Shown here: positions 34,285-42,858 of the stretch, piece after piece | Layout: every line of letters starts with the position of its first letter | How positions within the stretch are numbered: the first letter of the stretch is position 1 | Source of the DNA: a virus | Direction: 5' to 3' (one strand) | Length of the DNA: 64,000 nt | IMG/VR virus record: IMGVR_UViG_3300022926_000007 | Location: 1 to 64,000 of that record | The notes under the pieces: generated by a model | The model's input: only the letters and a program-made list of their open reading frames with translations | Told to the model about the DNA's origin: nothing | The model's database searches: none | Made by a program: the position numbers and the translations under genes

Positions 34285-35460
34285 TTAAGTTCCTGTTCCA
34301 TATAATGATTTTAAGACACTTCCGGATGAGTCTAAAATTTGTAAATTTACAGCACCATTCAGTTGAGTTGAGGTAATTCCACCATTTTTAACTTGCAATA
34401 CTCCTGAATTGACATTGATTGTATTATCATCATAATCTACAGAAAAAATTGTTCCTGTAATATCTATACCATCACCACCTGTAAAAGCTGGTAATGTTGA
34501 AATTTGGGAGAAATTGATATTTGTAGTACCAAAAGTAATCGTACCTTCAGTATTCATTACATACAATTCACCAGCACCAGTGTTACCTTCACTCACAAAG
34601 AAAGCATCACCTTCTCCTAAAGCATCAGGATCAGAAACACCATAACTATCAGCATCAGTTGCTCTTGTAAGTACCCAAGCAGTTGCTCCATCACCAACAG
34701 TTGTTACTGTGTAAATACCATTATGAACAGCGTTAGTTTGATTGTAAACTAAAACTCTATCGTTTGTACTTAGAGTAATACCGTCTATAATTATAGCTGT
34801 TAAAGTTCCATTGTTTGTTAACGTTGCACCTACACCTGAAGTACCGTTATTATAAGTTGCGTTTAGATTTGTTATAGCTTCTACTCTTACAGGATCATGG
34901 TAATGAATACCAGCAGAAGCAATTGTATCAACATAAGTTTTAATTGCTTTTGCTGAAGCAAGAGTATTATGTAATGATGAAACTGTAGTTAAATCAGTAT
35001 CTAAAACACCAGACGCTAAGTCAGCAACTTCTATATTTGAAATTGAGTTACCAGTGCCATTTGCGTCAAATGTTTTATTTGTAAATGATATTGTAGAACT
35101 TGCTAAATCACTTATTTGTGATGAAGTTATAGATAAAGCAGCTTCGTGTTGTGTTACTGAACTTTGAGTTATGTTAACATCAGGCACATCTGCCCAAGTA
35201 ACAGATGATGTTAAATCATTTGTTTCTGAAACTGAAGTTATATAGCCAGTATCATTTGTCCATTGTGATATATTTCCTGACTTGTTTGTTAAAGTATGTG
35301 TAGATGATGCTGTTAGTACATCTGAATTTAATGTTGTACCATCACCTATTGCTGTATAAATTTCATTGAAATTATCATTAATTAGATCACCAGCATCACG
35401 TAATGTTGAACCTGTACCATCATTTTGTATAGTTCCGATATTTATTGTTTGTTTTGTCAT
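34285..35460 (-). CDS. Fibre-like protein paralogous to the 866-aa fibre, 391 aa
   Basis: Begins MTKQTINIGTIQNDGTGSTL with RDAGDLINDNFNEIYTAIGD, a common fibre N-terminus. About residues 160-310 (TIASAGIHYHDPVRVEAITN to TEGTITFGTTNINFSQI) match the 866-aa fibre protein almost residue for residue; several DNA stretches are identical (for example around 34820-34863 and 1877-1920). The C-terminal tag LQILDSSGSVLKSLYGTGT is shared with 24465-25316. Its insertion between gp7 and gp8 suggests fibre-gene shuffling. Possibly an alternative or accessory fibre. Confidence 0.7.
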   Translation of the reverse strand: MTKQTINIGTIQNDGTGSTLRDAGDLINDNFNEIYTAIGDGTTLNSDVLTASSTHTLTNKSGNISQWTNDTGYITSVSETNDLTSSVTWADVPDVNITQSSVTQHEAALSITSSQISDLASSTISFTNKTFDANGTGNSISNIEVADLASGVLDTDLTTVSSLHNTLASAKAIKTYVDTIASAGIHYHDPVRVEAITNLNATYNNGTSGVGATLTNNGTLTAIIIDGITLSTNDRVLVYNQTNAVHNGIYTVTTVGDGATAWVLTRATDADSYGVSDPDALGEGDAFFVSEGNTGAGELYVMNTEGTITFGTTNINFSQISTLPAFTGGDGIDITGTIFSVDYDDNTINVNSGVLQVKNGGITSTQLNGAVNLQILDSSGSVLKSLYGTGT

Positions 35461-35473
35461 AACTCTCTCTTAC

Positions 35474-35481
35474 TATTTATA
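35474..35481 (-). promoter_or_regulatory. T4-type late promoter (TATAAATA)
   Basis: Minus-strand TATAAATA 14 bases upstream of the ATG at 35460, with AGAGAGAG between them as ribosome site. Confidence 0.75.
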
Positions 35482-35483
35482 TA

Positions 35484-38093
35484 CTATCCAGCATCCATTG
35501 TATTATTAGTGTTATCAAATGTTATGGAAGTTTGATCCATTGTTGATTGTGAAATAACACCAACCTGAGCAGGTATAGTAAAATTTGTTTTAAGTTTTCT
35601 TCCATCTTCATTGGAAGTCATTAAAAAGATTGCGTTTGAACCGTCTAAAGATGTTCTAGTTCCTTGAACTTTAATATCATTTAATATTTGAAAAGTAATA
35701 CCACTACTACTAAAAGAATTGTTTGCAGTAACTCCAAATGCAGTATTAGCAAATTTATTTAAAACACCAAATCTTGGTCCAGCGTATGCAAATCCTTGTC
35801 TTACATTTACTAAGTCACCCAATGAATTAGATAAATTTCTTCTCACTCTACTTACATAATCTATATTTATAGGTTGTGTTTTTAAGGTAACATCTCTTGT
35901 TGTTTTATCAAATGGAGTAATAGTACTAGTATCAAAATCTGCTGATACAGCTAATTCAGGATTTGTTCTTAAAGTTGTTCCATCAGTTTCAGTTCCTAAT
36001 CTTCTTCCTACAATTGTAGAATATAATTTTGTTAAAATATTTCTTAGAATTTCTGTAATTCCAGAATTAATTCCAGTAATTCTCTTAATTTGTAAATTTA
36101 ATCTACTTGTTAAATCAACTTGTCCTGTAAAATAAAAACCAGCGGTGTGCATTGTCTTTTTAAAAGAATTACGCCAACTATTAATTGATTGACCAACTTT
36201 TAATACATAAGAAAAGTCCTGATAGTATAAACTATCTTGTATCTTCATTGTTTGTTCAGAAACAAATCCATCTTCGTTTAAAAACTTACCGTCTGTATCA
36301 CCTACAGAAACAATGTTTACGCTAATATTTGCAACATCTAATTTGTTTAAAACTGAACTACCGCCACTTGAAGATGTTATAGTTTCTTCAATCGAAAAAT
36401 TACCTGTTACATTTTTAAGTTTTAATAAATTTCTATCACTATCATAGTTAACTATTGTTCCCGTAGTACCTGAAGAACTACCTGTAACTGTGTCATTTAT
36501 GTTAAAATTTCCTGTTACTGTAGTTAAAATTAAATTTTGATAAAAACTTAAAGTAGGAGGTGATGGAGAATTTTCATAACCTTCTCCTAATTCATTTGTT
36601 TTTATTCCTATAATTCTTCCTATTTCAGATCCATAAGTTAATAATTTTGCACCTACACCAGATGAAGATGTAATCGATACTAGAGGTAAAGAAATATATC
36701 CAGAACCAGAATTTGTTATATAAACATCTGTAATATCTCCTACACCAGTTCCTTCTTCTTGTACTATTTTATTTCCTGAATATGTATCATCACTTGTAGT
36801 TTCATCTTCTAATACAATATGATCTTCTGTTGTTGATGTTGAAGTTTCTTGCGTAAATCCACCATTGACAACTGAAACAAATCCAGATGCATTAACTCCT
36901 TGAGTTCCTATATTATTAAAAACTAAATTATCACCCATAGAATAATCTAAACCACTGTCATCAACAATTATTTCAGTAATACCTCCAGAACCAATATCAT
37001 TTATAGAAAATCTAGCACCAGTCCCTCCTCCATTTACAGAAATTAAATCTGTATATGAGTAAAGATTACCATCATTAATTGTTGTTTTTGTTCCGGGTAT
37101 ACCTGTAATATTTGCTTTAATAAAATAATCGTCTGTGTCTGAAAATGTTCCTCTAATTTCTTCACCTATAGAAAATGTTCCATCATAAGAACCATCATTA
37201 ATAACAAATTCAGAAATTATTTGATTACCTAAAATAAGTTTTTTTACTGATTCAACAATAGCAGTTGCACCTGAAGTTTGGCCTGTAATAGTACGACCTA
37301 CTAAATTAATTGTATTACCAGTCGTTGATATAGCTCTTAAAACTTTTTGTGTGTCCCATTGTCCGTCAGAAACACGTAACATTTGTTCTCTAGGATAAAA
37401 TATTTCAGAATCTTCGTTAAATAGTAATCTAAAAAATAATTCGTGGCCTCTATTAGTACCTTTTGCTTTATAAAGTGATTTTACATTTTTAATAAGGTTT
37501 CTTTTATTAACACCAGCATTTAAATTTTCTGGTAATGTATTTAAAAATTCATTTCTAAATTTTGTTAAAAAGTTTGAAATAACTTTATCGGGATCTCTAA
37601 AGTTTAATAATTCTTGTATATTAGTTACAGGATTTGGACTGTAGTTATTAATAACAGCGCTTGCGTTTGAAGAAGCACCTAATACTGTTTCGCCTATAAT
37701 AAATTTATCTTGTGCTGAAATAAACAAGCGGCCATTATTTAAATCTTCAGCAAGAACTGTAGTCGTAGCGCCTGAAGTTTGACCTGTGATAGTTTCACCT
37801 CTTGTAAATTTACCAAAGGCTGAACTTTCTAAAATGATTTTATCACCAGCGTCTAATTGTGTTCTATCAGAATCAATACGAGAACCATCTAATAACAAAG
37901 CATTTGTTTGTGCTGTTTCTGTTTCTAATTGAATACCGTCTGTAGTTTGTACCGAAGTTACATCTAACTCGGCAGATTCCATAAAAGTGTAATATGTTTT
38001 TACAAACTCTAAAAATTTAGGGTGTTGTTCAACAACGAACTCTGGAGCCTGACTATTAATCAGTTTTGATATTTTGTCTTTAAAAGTTGCCAT
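35484..38093 (-). CDS. 7: Baseplate wedge protein in gp7 position, 869 aa
   Basis: Begins MATFKDKISKLINSQAPEFV and EQHPKFLEFVKTYYTFMESA, then a helical region (VISNFLTKFRNEFLNTLPEN, KNVKSLYKAKGTNRGHELFF, RLLFNEDSEIFYPREQMLRV). The middle holds several GxxITGQTSGAT-type repeats, and ends with a beta-rich part. It lies between gp6 and gp8 exactly where T4 has gene 7 (1032 aa), and its size is compatible. Direct motif evidence for T4 gp7 is weak, so the symbol rests on position. TAATG overlap with gp6. It would link wedge proteins 6, 8, 10 and 25. Confidence 0.65.
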   Translation of the reverse strand: MATFKDKISKLINSQAPEFVVEQHPKFLEFVKTYYTFMESAELDVTSVQTTDGIQLETETAQTNALLLDGSRIDSDRTQLDAGDKIILESSAFGKFTRGETITGQTSGATTTVLAEDLNNGRLFISAQDKFIIGETVLGASSNASAVINNYSPNPVTNIQELLNFRDPDKVISNFLTKFRNEFLNTLPENLNAGVNKRNLIKNVKSLYKAKGTNRGHELFFRLLFNEDSEIFYPREQMLRVSDGQWDTQKVLRAISTTGNTINLVGRTITGQTSGATAIVESVKKLILGNQIISEFVINDGSYDGTFSIGEEIRGTFSDTDDYFIKANITGIPGTKTTINDGNLYSYTDLISVNGGGTGARFSINDIGSGGITEIIVDDSGLDYSMGDNLVFNNIGTQGVNASGFVSVVNGGFTQETSTSTTEDHIVLEDETTSDDTYSGNKIVQEEGTGVGDITDVYITNSGSGYISLPLVSITSSSGVGAKLLTYGSEIGRIIGIKTNELGEGYENSPSPPTLSFYQNLILTTVTGNFNINDTVTGSSSGTTGTIVNYDSDRNLLKLKNVTGNFSIEETITSSSGGSSVLNKLDVANISVNIVSVGDTDGKFLNEDGFVSEQTMKIQDSLYYQDFSYVLKVGQSINSWRNSFKKTMHTAGFYFTGQVDLTSRLNLQIKRITGINSGITEILRNILTKLYSTIVGRRLGTETDGTTLRTNPELAVSADFDTSTITPFDKTTRDVTLKTQPINIDYVSRVRRNLSNSLGDLVNVRQGFAYAGPRFGVLNKFANTAFGVTANNSFSSSGITFQILNDIKVQGTRTSLDGSNAIFLMTSNEDGRKLKTNFTIPAQVGVISQSTMDQTSITFDNTNNTMDAG

Positions 38094-39949
38094 TAGTAAT
38101 TAGATGTTACTGTGTAACCTACACCAGCGTCAGCGGAACCTCCAACAAAGGTATCTGCCTCTACTGTGATTGTTGAATTTGCTGTATCTATTTCTAAAAT
38201 CTGATCTCTTACAGGAACAATATCATAAGAAGCAGGCTCAACTGTAACCTCTATTACAGACGAAGCAGAACCTCTAATATTTTCTATTGAAGCAATATCT
38301 AAAGAGTTAATTGTAATTTGACCTGTTGTATAGTCAACAGTACCTTGTGTATTATTTACATATGTTCTAATTCCAGAAACAAGATAATATCTTCTTACAT
38401 TACCTTGTCCATCATCATCAAGGTAATAAACATTTGTTGTATCACCTGTCACTTTAAATCCTGATGTAGTGATTACACCACCTGTACCAGATTTGTGACC
38501 TGTATGTGGATTAAAAATACCGTTTCTGAAATAAATGTCATATCTTGTGGATGATCCAATAGTCGGTGTAAGAGTTTTTCTAATTTTTAAACTTGTGACA
38601 TTTGATAAAATACTTGTATCAGCATCATCTATTAAACCTGTAATTTTTGAATGTCTAAACACACCATCAAATTTTTGTAATGTGTCTTTATTGTAATTTG
38701 AAATAGCAGTTAAAACTTCAGACTCTAAAGTGTCAGCTGTTTTGGTAGTTGCCTTTTCATCATACTTTATGTTTGATGTTAAAAGTATTTTTGTAATTTC
38801 TGGATCAACAATTTCTGGTCTTACAGAAGCCACATTGAATTTTTTTAATTGTGTTACAATAGATTGTTTAGTTGCGTCTGTTAAAGTAGAACCTGAAGCG
38901 GCCTTAATAGCAATTTTTACAACACCATAAATTGGCGTTTCATCATCTTCGCCACCCCAAGCTGAAACTGATTGAGCATTAGGATACAATTCTTGTACAA
39001 GTGTTTCATAATCACCTGTTGTAACTGCTCTATCTTGTCTAGCATATTGTAAAGGAGCATTAAATCGAATTGACTCTTTACTTTGTGGTTCAGCACCACC
39101 TTGAGCACTTGAAACTGTAGTAATTGTAACGTCTGAAAAAGTTTCAATAGCACCTGACAAAGCAAAAGTTGAAGCACCATTAGCTTCAGTTTTATTTGTA
39201 ACAATATATTCTAATATTACAATATTACCATCACTTAATGCTCGGCCTATAACACCATCTCCAAAATAAACTTCAAACTTACCATCTTCAACTTCTTGTA
39301 AAAAATAAACTCTACTTGTTGAATCTAAACTTGTAAAACCTGTAGCTAAAGTATATGTCGCTGTTGTTGAATCAGATGATGAGTTTTGAATTTGTACTTT
39401 TAAAGTTGTTGTGTCTGCTCTATTACTAGGTATTATAAAACTCTGGTCAGGATCGGATGTATTAACTGTGTATCTGTAAGTTACTAAAGTACCTTCAAAA
39501 ACAGGAATATTAGAAAACTGATAAACACCATTTGTGGGCGTTAGTGTGTGAGAAGCATTAGTAACAAATTGATAAGAAGTATCGTTTACACTTGTTGTAA
39601 AAACTGTTCCTTTGGCCATTGTAATGGAATCGCCTGAAGCATTATTGACTAAAATATTTAATGAAGCTGAAGGAGCTTTTGCTGAAGTAGGAGTGTAACC
39701 TAACATCTTTGCTAATGACACAATATTTTTTCGAATGTCGGCACTATCTAAGTACATTTCATTTGCTAACATATTAGCATTAAAACCTAGATAATGTGTA
39801 TTGTAAGCTAATAAATCTAAAAGTATGGAAAAACCTGATCCTTCAAAATCATAGTCCTGAAATTCTGATTGTGATTGTAAAAATGTTTTTAAATTTTGTT
39901 TTACTAAATCAAAATCTAAATCTGAAACTGTTAATTTATTACTTGCCAT
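38093..39949 (-). CDS. 6: Baseplate wedge protein gp6 (J-like), 618 aa
   Basis: The N-terminal signature LTVSDLDFDLVKQNLKTFLQ with QDYDFEGSGFSILLDLLAYN and THYLGFNANMLANEMYLDSA is diagnostic of T4 gp6, and later EVYFGDGVIGRALSDGNIVI and ARQDRAVTTGDYETLVQELY match the baseplate J-like core. T4 gp6 is 660 aa. Dimers of gp6 form the continuous ring of the baseplate wedge. Adjacent to gp25 by a single-base gap, as in T4-like genomes. Confidence 0.9.
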   Translation of the reverse strand: MASNKLTVSDLDFDLVKQNLKTFLQSQSEFQDYDFEGSGFSILLDLLAYNTHYLGFNANMLANEMYLDSADIRKNIVSLAKMLGYTPTSAKAPSASLNILVNNASGDSITMAKGTVFTTSVNDTSYQFVTNASHTLTPTNGVYQFSNIPVFEGTLVTYRYTVNTSDPDQSFIIPSNRADTTTLKVQIQNSSSDSTTATYTLATGFTSLDSTSRVYFLQEVEDGKFEVYFGDGVIGRALSDGNIVILEYIVTNKTEANGASTFALSGAIETFSDVTITTVSSAQGGAEPQSKESIRFNAPLQYARQDRAVTTGDYETLVQELYPNAQSVSAWGGEDDETPIYGVVKIAIKAASGSTLTDATKQSIVTQLKKFNVASVRPEIVDPEITKILLTSNIKYDEKATTKTADTLESEVLTAISNYNKDTLQKFDGVFRHSKITGLIDDADTSILSNVTSLKIRKTLTPTIGSSTRYDIYFRNGIFNPHTGHKSGTGGVITTSGFKVTGDTTNVYYLDDDGQGNVRRYYLVSGIRTYVNNTQGTVDYTTGQITINSLDIASIENIRGSASSVIEVTVEPASYDIVPVRDQILEIDTANSTITVEADTFVGGSADAGVGYTVTSNY

Positions 39950-39950
39950 T

Positions 39951-40376
39951 TTATCTTAATCTTTCTAAAAATGTTGTTACAACAACTGGTTCGTTTGTAG
40001 CCACTACATAAAAGTAAATAGAAACTTTTAATCTATTTTTATCAGGTTCATCATCCACAGTTACATTTTGTAATGAAGCTCTAGGTTCATAGTTTTTAAT
40101 AATTTCTTCAATTTTTCTTTTTAAAAATATACCTGTTATAGGTGTAAAATTTTCAAAAAGTAGACCTCTAACTCCACTACCCAATTCTGGATGAAAAGGC
40201 CTCTCATAAAAATTAGTTTGTATCAAATTTTTAACACTTCTTTTTACAGCGTCAACATCTTCAACTTTAGGTATATCATTTGTAACAGGATTTCTTGTAA
40301 AGTTTAAATCCAAATCTGAATAGATTTTGTTACTTCTTTTACTCTTATTTGTGCTTGAAGCGTCATAACTTGCCAT
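39951..40376 (-). CDS. 25: Baseplate wedge protein gp25, 141 aa
   Basis: IYSDLDLNFTRNPVTNDIPK, then VKNLIQTNFYERPFHPELGS and LLFENFTPITGIFLKRKIEE are the hallmark segments of gp25/GPW (ERPFxPELG). Length close to T4 gp25 (132 aa). It initiates the sheath and clamps gp6 and gp53 in the wedge. A late promoter lies immediately upstream (40385-40392). Confidence 0.92.
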   Translation of the reverse strand: MASYDASSTNKSKRSNKIYSDLDLNFTRNPVTNDIPKVEDVDAVKRSVKNLIQTNFYERPFHPELGSGVRGLLFENFTPITGIFLKRKIEEIIKNYEPRASLQNVTVDDEPDKNRLKVSIYFYVVATNEPVVVTTFLERLR

Positions 40377-40384
40377 AGTAGTAA

Positions 40385-40392
40385 TATTTATA
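40385..40392 (-). promoter_or_regulatory. T4-type late promoter (TATAAATA)
   Basis: Minus-strand TATAAATA only eight bases before the gp25 ATG, so the message would have an extremely short leader. Confidence 0.7.
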
Positions 40393-40394
40393 CA

Positions 40395-40682
40395 CTATCC
40401 AGCGAAAACATTTGAAGAACCTTCAGCCACACTAGTACAACCAGATATAGCGTCACCAACTCTTCCACAACCTTTACCGTTGATAAAAACAGTAGTTGAA
40501 CCTACAGCAATAGGTGCTGTATGAGGTGGGCACACAGCTGCTGGTAATAAATGTGATGTGTTATTATCACCTTGACGTGAAACAGGAATACTATTTACTC
40601 TTACGTTTGGAGATCCTTCAGCTCTTGTCATTCCTGAACAATGAGCCACATCTGCATCACCTATTCTAGTTACCGCTGGCAC
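40395..40682 (-). CDS. PAAR-repeat spike tip protein, 95 aa
   Basis: MPAVTRIGDADVAHCSGMTR, SPNVRVNSIPVSRQGDNNTS, CPPHTAPIAVGSTTVFINGK and CGRVGDAISGCTSVAEGS form the repeated PAAR pattern with His/Cys residues suited to bind the apical metal ion. PAAR proteins sharpen the tip of the gp5 central spike (T4 gp5.4). At 95 aa it is a bare PAAR domain without effector extension. Located next to gp25, consistent with T4 gene order 5-5.4-25-6. Confidence 0.88.
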   Translation of the reverse strand: MPAVTRIGDADVAHCSGMTRAEGSPNVRVNSIPVSRQGDNNTSHLLPAAVCPPHTAPIAVGSTTVFINGKGCGRVGDAISGCTSVAEGSSNVFAG

Positions 40683-40869
40683 GTGTCATTAACTCCTTTA
40701 AATAATCATCAAACTTTGACATTTGATTATGTTGTTCTTCGGTATGTGGTTCAGGTGGATAATCAGGTTTAAATGATATTACGTGTTCAAAACTACTTGG
40801 TATATCATTAAACTTATTATATTTCTCTAATTTGCCATTTCTTCTTATGACAAACTCACCTGTTAACAT
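40666..40869 (-). CDS. Hypothetical small protein, 67 aa
   Basis: Begins MLTGEFVIRRNGKLEKYNKF; ends in a polar helix SKFDDYLKELMTRASGN. Not recognised. It overlaps the PAAR gene by 17 bases and the 47-aa gene upstream by one base (TAATG), so it belongs to the same operon. Possibly a small baseplate assembly factor, by context only. Confidence 0.6.
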   Translation of the reverse strand: MLTGEFVIRRNGKLEKYNKFNDIPSSFEHVISFKPDYPPEPHTEEQHNQMSKFDDYLKELMTRASGN

Positions 40870-41012
40870 TATTTACCTTGTTTGTTATAAACTTTAAATG
40901 AACGTTTTTTATGTTTGTTCATTGAACTTTTTTTAACTTTTTTACTTGTGCCTTGTGAAGTCTTTTTAGGCATTCTTTCGTGTTTTACAAAACCTTTTGA
41001 TAATTTCGCCAT
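40869..41012 (-). CDS. Highly basic small protein, 47 aa
   Basis: Opens MAKLSKGFVKHERMPKKTSQ and continues with Lys- and Ser-rich sequence to KVYNKQGK; more than a third of the residues are Lys, Arg or His. TAATG junctions at both ends place it firmly in a translationally coupled chain between the 68-aa and 67-aa genes. Similar tiny basic genes (starting MAKLSKGF or with MPKKTSQG) occur beside baseplate genes in marine T4-like phages as far as I recall. Possibly nucleic-acid or virion binding. Confidence 0.65.
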   Translation of the reverse strand: MAKLSKGFVKHERMPKKTSQGTSKKVKKSSMNKHKKRSFKVYNKQGK

Positions 41013-41218
41013 TATTTACCTAATTTCTTTTTTCTTCCAAGAGGTAATTGAATTGAACTTACAACCTTTTTGCCTTTTTTACTAATATACTCAAATCCAA
41101 CAAGTTGATTTTTAAATTTTTCTTGTATAGACTTTACGGCCTTCTTAAAACTTGTATTTTCGTTTTTTTCTTCTTGTCCTTTGTCGTTCCAAAATAAGAA
41201 CTCTCTCATTTTTGCCAT
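41012..41218 (-). CDS. Hypothetical small basic protein, 68 aa
   Basis: Begins MAKMREFLFWNDKGQEEKNE; the C-terminal half (FKNQLVGFEYISKKGKKVVS, QLPLGRKKKLGK) is basic. Not recognised. One-base overlap with the 47-aa gene downstream and two-base gap from the Cys-rich gene upstream. No membrane or signal features. Confidence 0.55.
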   Translation of the reverse strand: MAKMREFLFWNDKGQEEKNENTSFKKAVKSIQEKFKNQLVGFEYISKKGKKVVSSIQLPLGRKKKLGK

Positions 41219-41220
41219 TT

Positions 41221-41412
41221 TTATACTCCATTAAACGAATCATAATCCATTGAATCGTATGTTACTTCATTTTCATCAAAATCATTATTTTTTTCGTGTC
41301 GGCAATAACTACAACACAAAATTTCACCGTTTCCATCATAATTTTTCATACAATGGCCGCCACAATGGCAATCGTGCCCACAATTTTGACATTTCTGAAT
41401 TTTTTTTGTCAT
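41221..41412 (-). CDS. Cys/His-rich probable zinc-binding protein, 63 aa
   Basis: Contains CQNCGHDCHCGGHCMKN followed by CCSYCRHE: eight cysteines and three histidines inside 35 residues, in CxxC-type pairs, then a strongly acidic tail (NDFDENEVTYDSMDYDSFNG). Such a protein must bind zinc or another metal. Could be a transcription or assembly accessory factor. A GATAAATA late-like element lies just upstream. No family recognised. Confidence 0.6.
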   Translation of the reverse strand: MTKKIQKCQNCGHDCHCGGHCMKNYDGNGEILCCSYCRHEKNNDFDENEVTYDSMDYDSFNGV

Positions 41413-41418
41413 TATTAA

Positions 41419-41426
41419 TATTTATC
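41419..41426 (-). promoter_or_regulatory. Late promoter variant (GATAAATA)
   Basis: Minus-strand GATAAATA seven bases upstream of the ATG at 41412, at the head of the chain of small genes leading to PAAR and gp25. Confidence 0.5.
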
Positions 41427-41636
41427 TTAAAAATTACAGCTTATTTCTGCTTTCGGTTTTCCGTTTTTTAATAAATCTCTAATTTTTTCTTCGGTATTTT
41501 CTTTTTTTTCTTGTGATTCGTCTTTTTTTTGTGATTCTAGCTCAACTCCTGGCAAAAAACGACATTTTTCAACATTTTTAACACAGGAAGAGAACAAAAT
41601 AAGAACAAATAACAAAAAAATGTGATTTTTCTTCAT
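41427..41636 (-). CDS. Small lipoprotein, 69 aa
   Basis: MKKNHIFLLFVLILFSSC is a signal peptide with a lipobox-like end (F-S-S-C), giving an outer-membrane lipoprotein of about 52 residues with a further two Cys and a Lys/Glu-rich middle (SQKKDESQEKKENTEEKIRD). Size and type fit an outer-membrane spanin (Rz1-like) subunit or a superinfection/exclusion lipoprotein, but no inner-membrane spanin is adjacent, so the role is open. Confidence 0.65.
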   Translation of the reverse strand: MKKNHIFLLFVLILFSSCVKNVEKCRFLPGVELESQKKDESQEKKENTEEKIRDLLKNGKPKAEISCNF

Positions 41637-41654
41637 TTTTTTTGCTTTTTTTGC

Positions 41655-41683
41655 TTGACTTTTATGTATTTATCTGGTATATT
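41655..41683 (+). promoter_or_regulatory. Sigma-70-type promoter (TTGACT-N17-TATATT)
   Basis: TTGACT at 41655-41660 and TATATT at 41678-41683 with a 17-base spacer. It points rightwards into the small-gene module that ends with tRNA-His. Confidence 0.75.
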
Positions 41684-41719
41684 GGACGAGTAATGACAAC
41701 AAAAACAAAGGAAAACACA

Positions 41720-42055
41720 ATGTTAAACAAAAAAGAAAAAAACAAACACAATATATCATTATCACTTTTAAAATCAATTAAGTATATTGATAAAAATGAT
41801 TATGATTTAGTTAATAAAGTAACAAAAATGAAAAATGATAGTAATAAAACTTATTATTTCATTAATTATGATAGTGTTACGCCTTCATATGTTGTGAAAG
41901 AAACTATCAGACCTTTCAATAGAACGAAGAAATATATTTCTAGTCAAAAACCTGTGATGAAAATATCTTCAATCTATAATCAATCTATGTATAGAACAAT
42001 TGATATACAAAAATATATTGATATTATTAACAAAGAAGAAAAGAAAGTAGCATAA
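41720..42055 (+). CDS. Hypothetical basic protein, about 111 aa
   Basis: The start at 41720 (MLNKKEKNKHNISLSLLKSI) is preferred because AAAGGA lies seven bases upstream; an earlier ATG at 41693 and further upstream frame lie at or before the expected transcription start. Lys/Tyr/Asn-rich (YYFINYDSVTPSYVVKETIR). No domain recognised. First gene of the rightward early-type module, directly behind a sigma-70 promoter, so probably an early host-interaction protein. Confidence 0.6.
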   Translation: MLNKKEKNKHNISLSLLKSIKYIDKNDYDLVNKVTKMKNDSNKTYYFINYDSVTPSYVVKETIRPFNRTKKYISSQKPVMKISSIYNQSMYRTIDIQKYIDIINKEEKKVA

Positions 42056-42231
42056 TGACAAATATTTTATCTATTACTACTATTGTTTCATTAATATTAG
42101 CTGCTGGCGCCATTGAAGATTGTGGTGGCGCCTGTATTGGAAACGAAAATTGGACAGCATTTTTTATTTGCTTGACAATTGCTATGATTTGTGGTATACT
42201 AACCATATTAACACTTAAAAAAGGAGACTAA
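42055..42231 (+). CDS. Small membrane protein with two helices, 58 aa
   Basis: Starts at the ATG overlapping the preceding stop (TAATG). Begins MTNILSITTIVSLILAAGAI, a first membrane segment, then a short Cys-containing loop (EDCGGACIGNENW) and a second membrane segment AFFICLTIAMICGILTILTL ending KKGD. The next promoter (42172-42200) lies within its 3' half. Role unknown; could affect the host membrane early in infection. Confidence 0.6.
   Translation: MTNILSITTIVSLILAAGAIEDCGGACIGNENWTAFFICLTIAMICGILTILTLKKGD
42172..42200 (+). promoter_or_regulatory. Sigma-70-type promoter (TTGACA-N17-TATACT)
   Basis: TTGACA at 42172-42177, 17-base spacer, TATACT at 42195-42200. Transcription would start near 42207, ahead of AAGGAG and the ATG at 42235. 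Confidence 0.75.
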
Positions 42232-42234
42232 ACT

Positions 42235-42597
42235 ATGATAAAAGTAGAAAAAACAGCAAATACACTAGACGAAGGAATTAAAAACTTAATGGCTGGTGCT
42301 AAACAAGACTATGTAAGAATGTCAACAATGGGTGGCAAAGAACTTACTGGTTATTCTAAAGAACAAGTTGACAATTGGGATATGAAAACAAGAGTTTCAT
42401 TCGGTAAAAAGTATATTAAAGTTGTACAAGATACTGGTGTTTTTTGTTTTATTGCTAAAGAAGACTTTAAACATTTTAAAAAAGGTGATATATTAAAAGC
42501 GGCTGGTTGGAATGCTCCTGCTTTAAACTCACCAAGAGGAAATGTATTAACAGGTAACTATCCAATTCAATGGACAGGTCCATTATATTTAAAATAA
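42235..42597 (+). CDS. Conserved hypothetical phage protein, 120 aa
   Basis: Begins MIKVEKTANTLDEGIKNLMA; the C-terminal part (DTGVFCFIAKEDFKHFKKGD, ILKAAGWNAPALNSPRGNVL) has the look of a compact alpha-beta domain. Strong ribosome site AAAGGAG ten bases upstream. Own sigma-70 promoter just before it, so early expression likely. Not assigned to a family. Confidence 0.65.
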   Translation: MIKVEKTANTLDEGIKNLMAGAKQDYVRMSTMGGKELTGYSKEQVDNWDMKTRVSFGKKYIKVVQDTGVFCFIAKEDFKHFKKGDILKAAGWNAPALNSPRGNVLTGNYPIQWTGPLYLK

Positions 42598-42618
42598 AAT
42601 AATAAAGGAGAAAACACT

Positions 42619-42858
42619 ATGATGATAGAAACACTAAACAAAATGAGTATCACTCAATTAAATGATACCAAGGCTATGATTGATGTATTAATCAAGTCTA
42701 AAGTTAAAAACGAAATGAAGGTTGGCACAAAGGTGAATGTTGTACAAAAAACTAAAAAGACGCCTGGTGTAATTACCAAAATTATGAATAGTAAATGTCT
42801 GGTTGATTTATCAGGCAGAATCTATAGAGTACCAATGACAATGTTGGAGGTAGCATAA
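42619..42858 (+). CDS. Small protein with SH3/KOW-like C-terminus, 79 aa
   Basis: N-terminal helix (MMIETLNKMSITQLNDTKAM, IDVLIKSKVKNE) followed by a small beta barrel-like stretch MKVGTKVNVVQKTKKTPGVI, TKIMNSKCLVDLSGRIYRVP. That resembles KOW/SH3-like nucleic-acid or protein adaptor modules. GGAG ribosome site; its stop shares a base with the next ATG (TAATG). Function unknown. Confidence 0.6.
   Translation: MMIETLNKMSITQLNDTKAMIDVLIKSKVKNEMKVGTKVNVVQKTKKTPGVITKIMNSKCLVDLSGRIYRVPMTMLEVA

Noticed and set aside
38917-39204. Leucine- and glutamine-rich frame inside gp6
   Set aside because: Out-of-frame shadow of gp6, which is strongly supported by family motifs.
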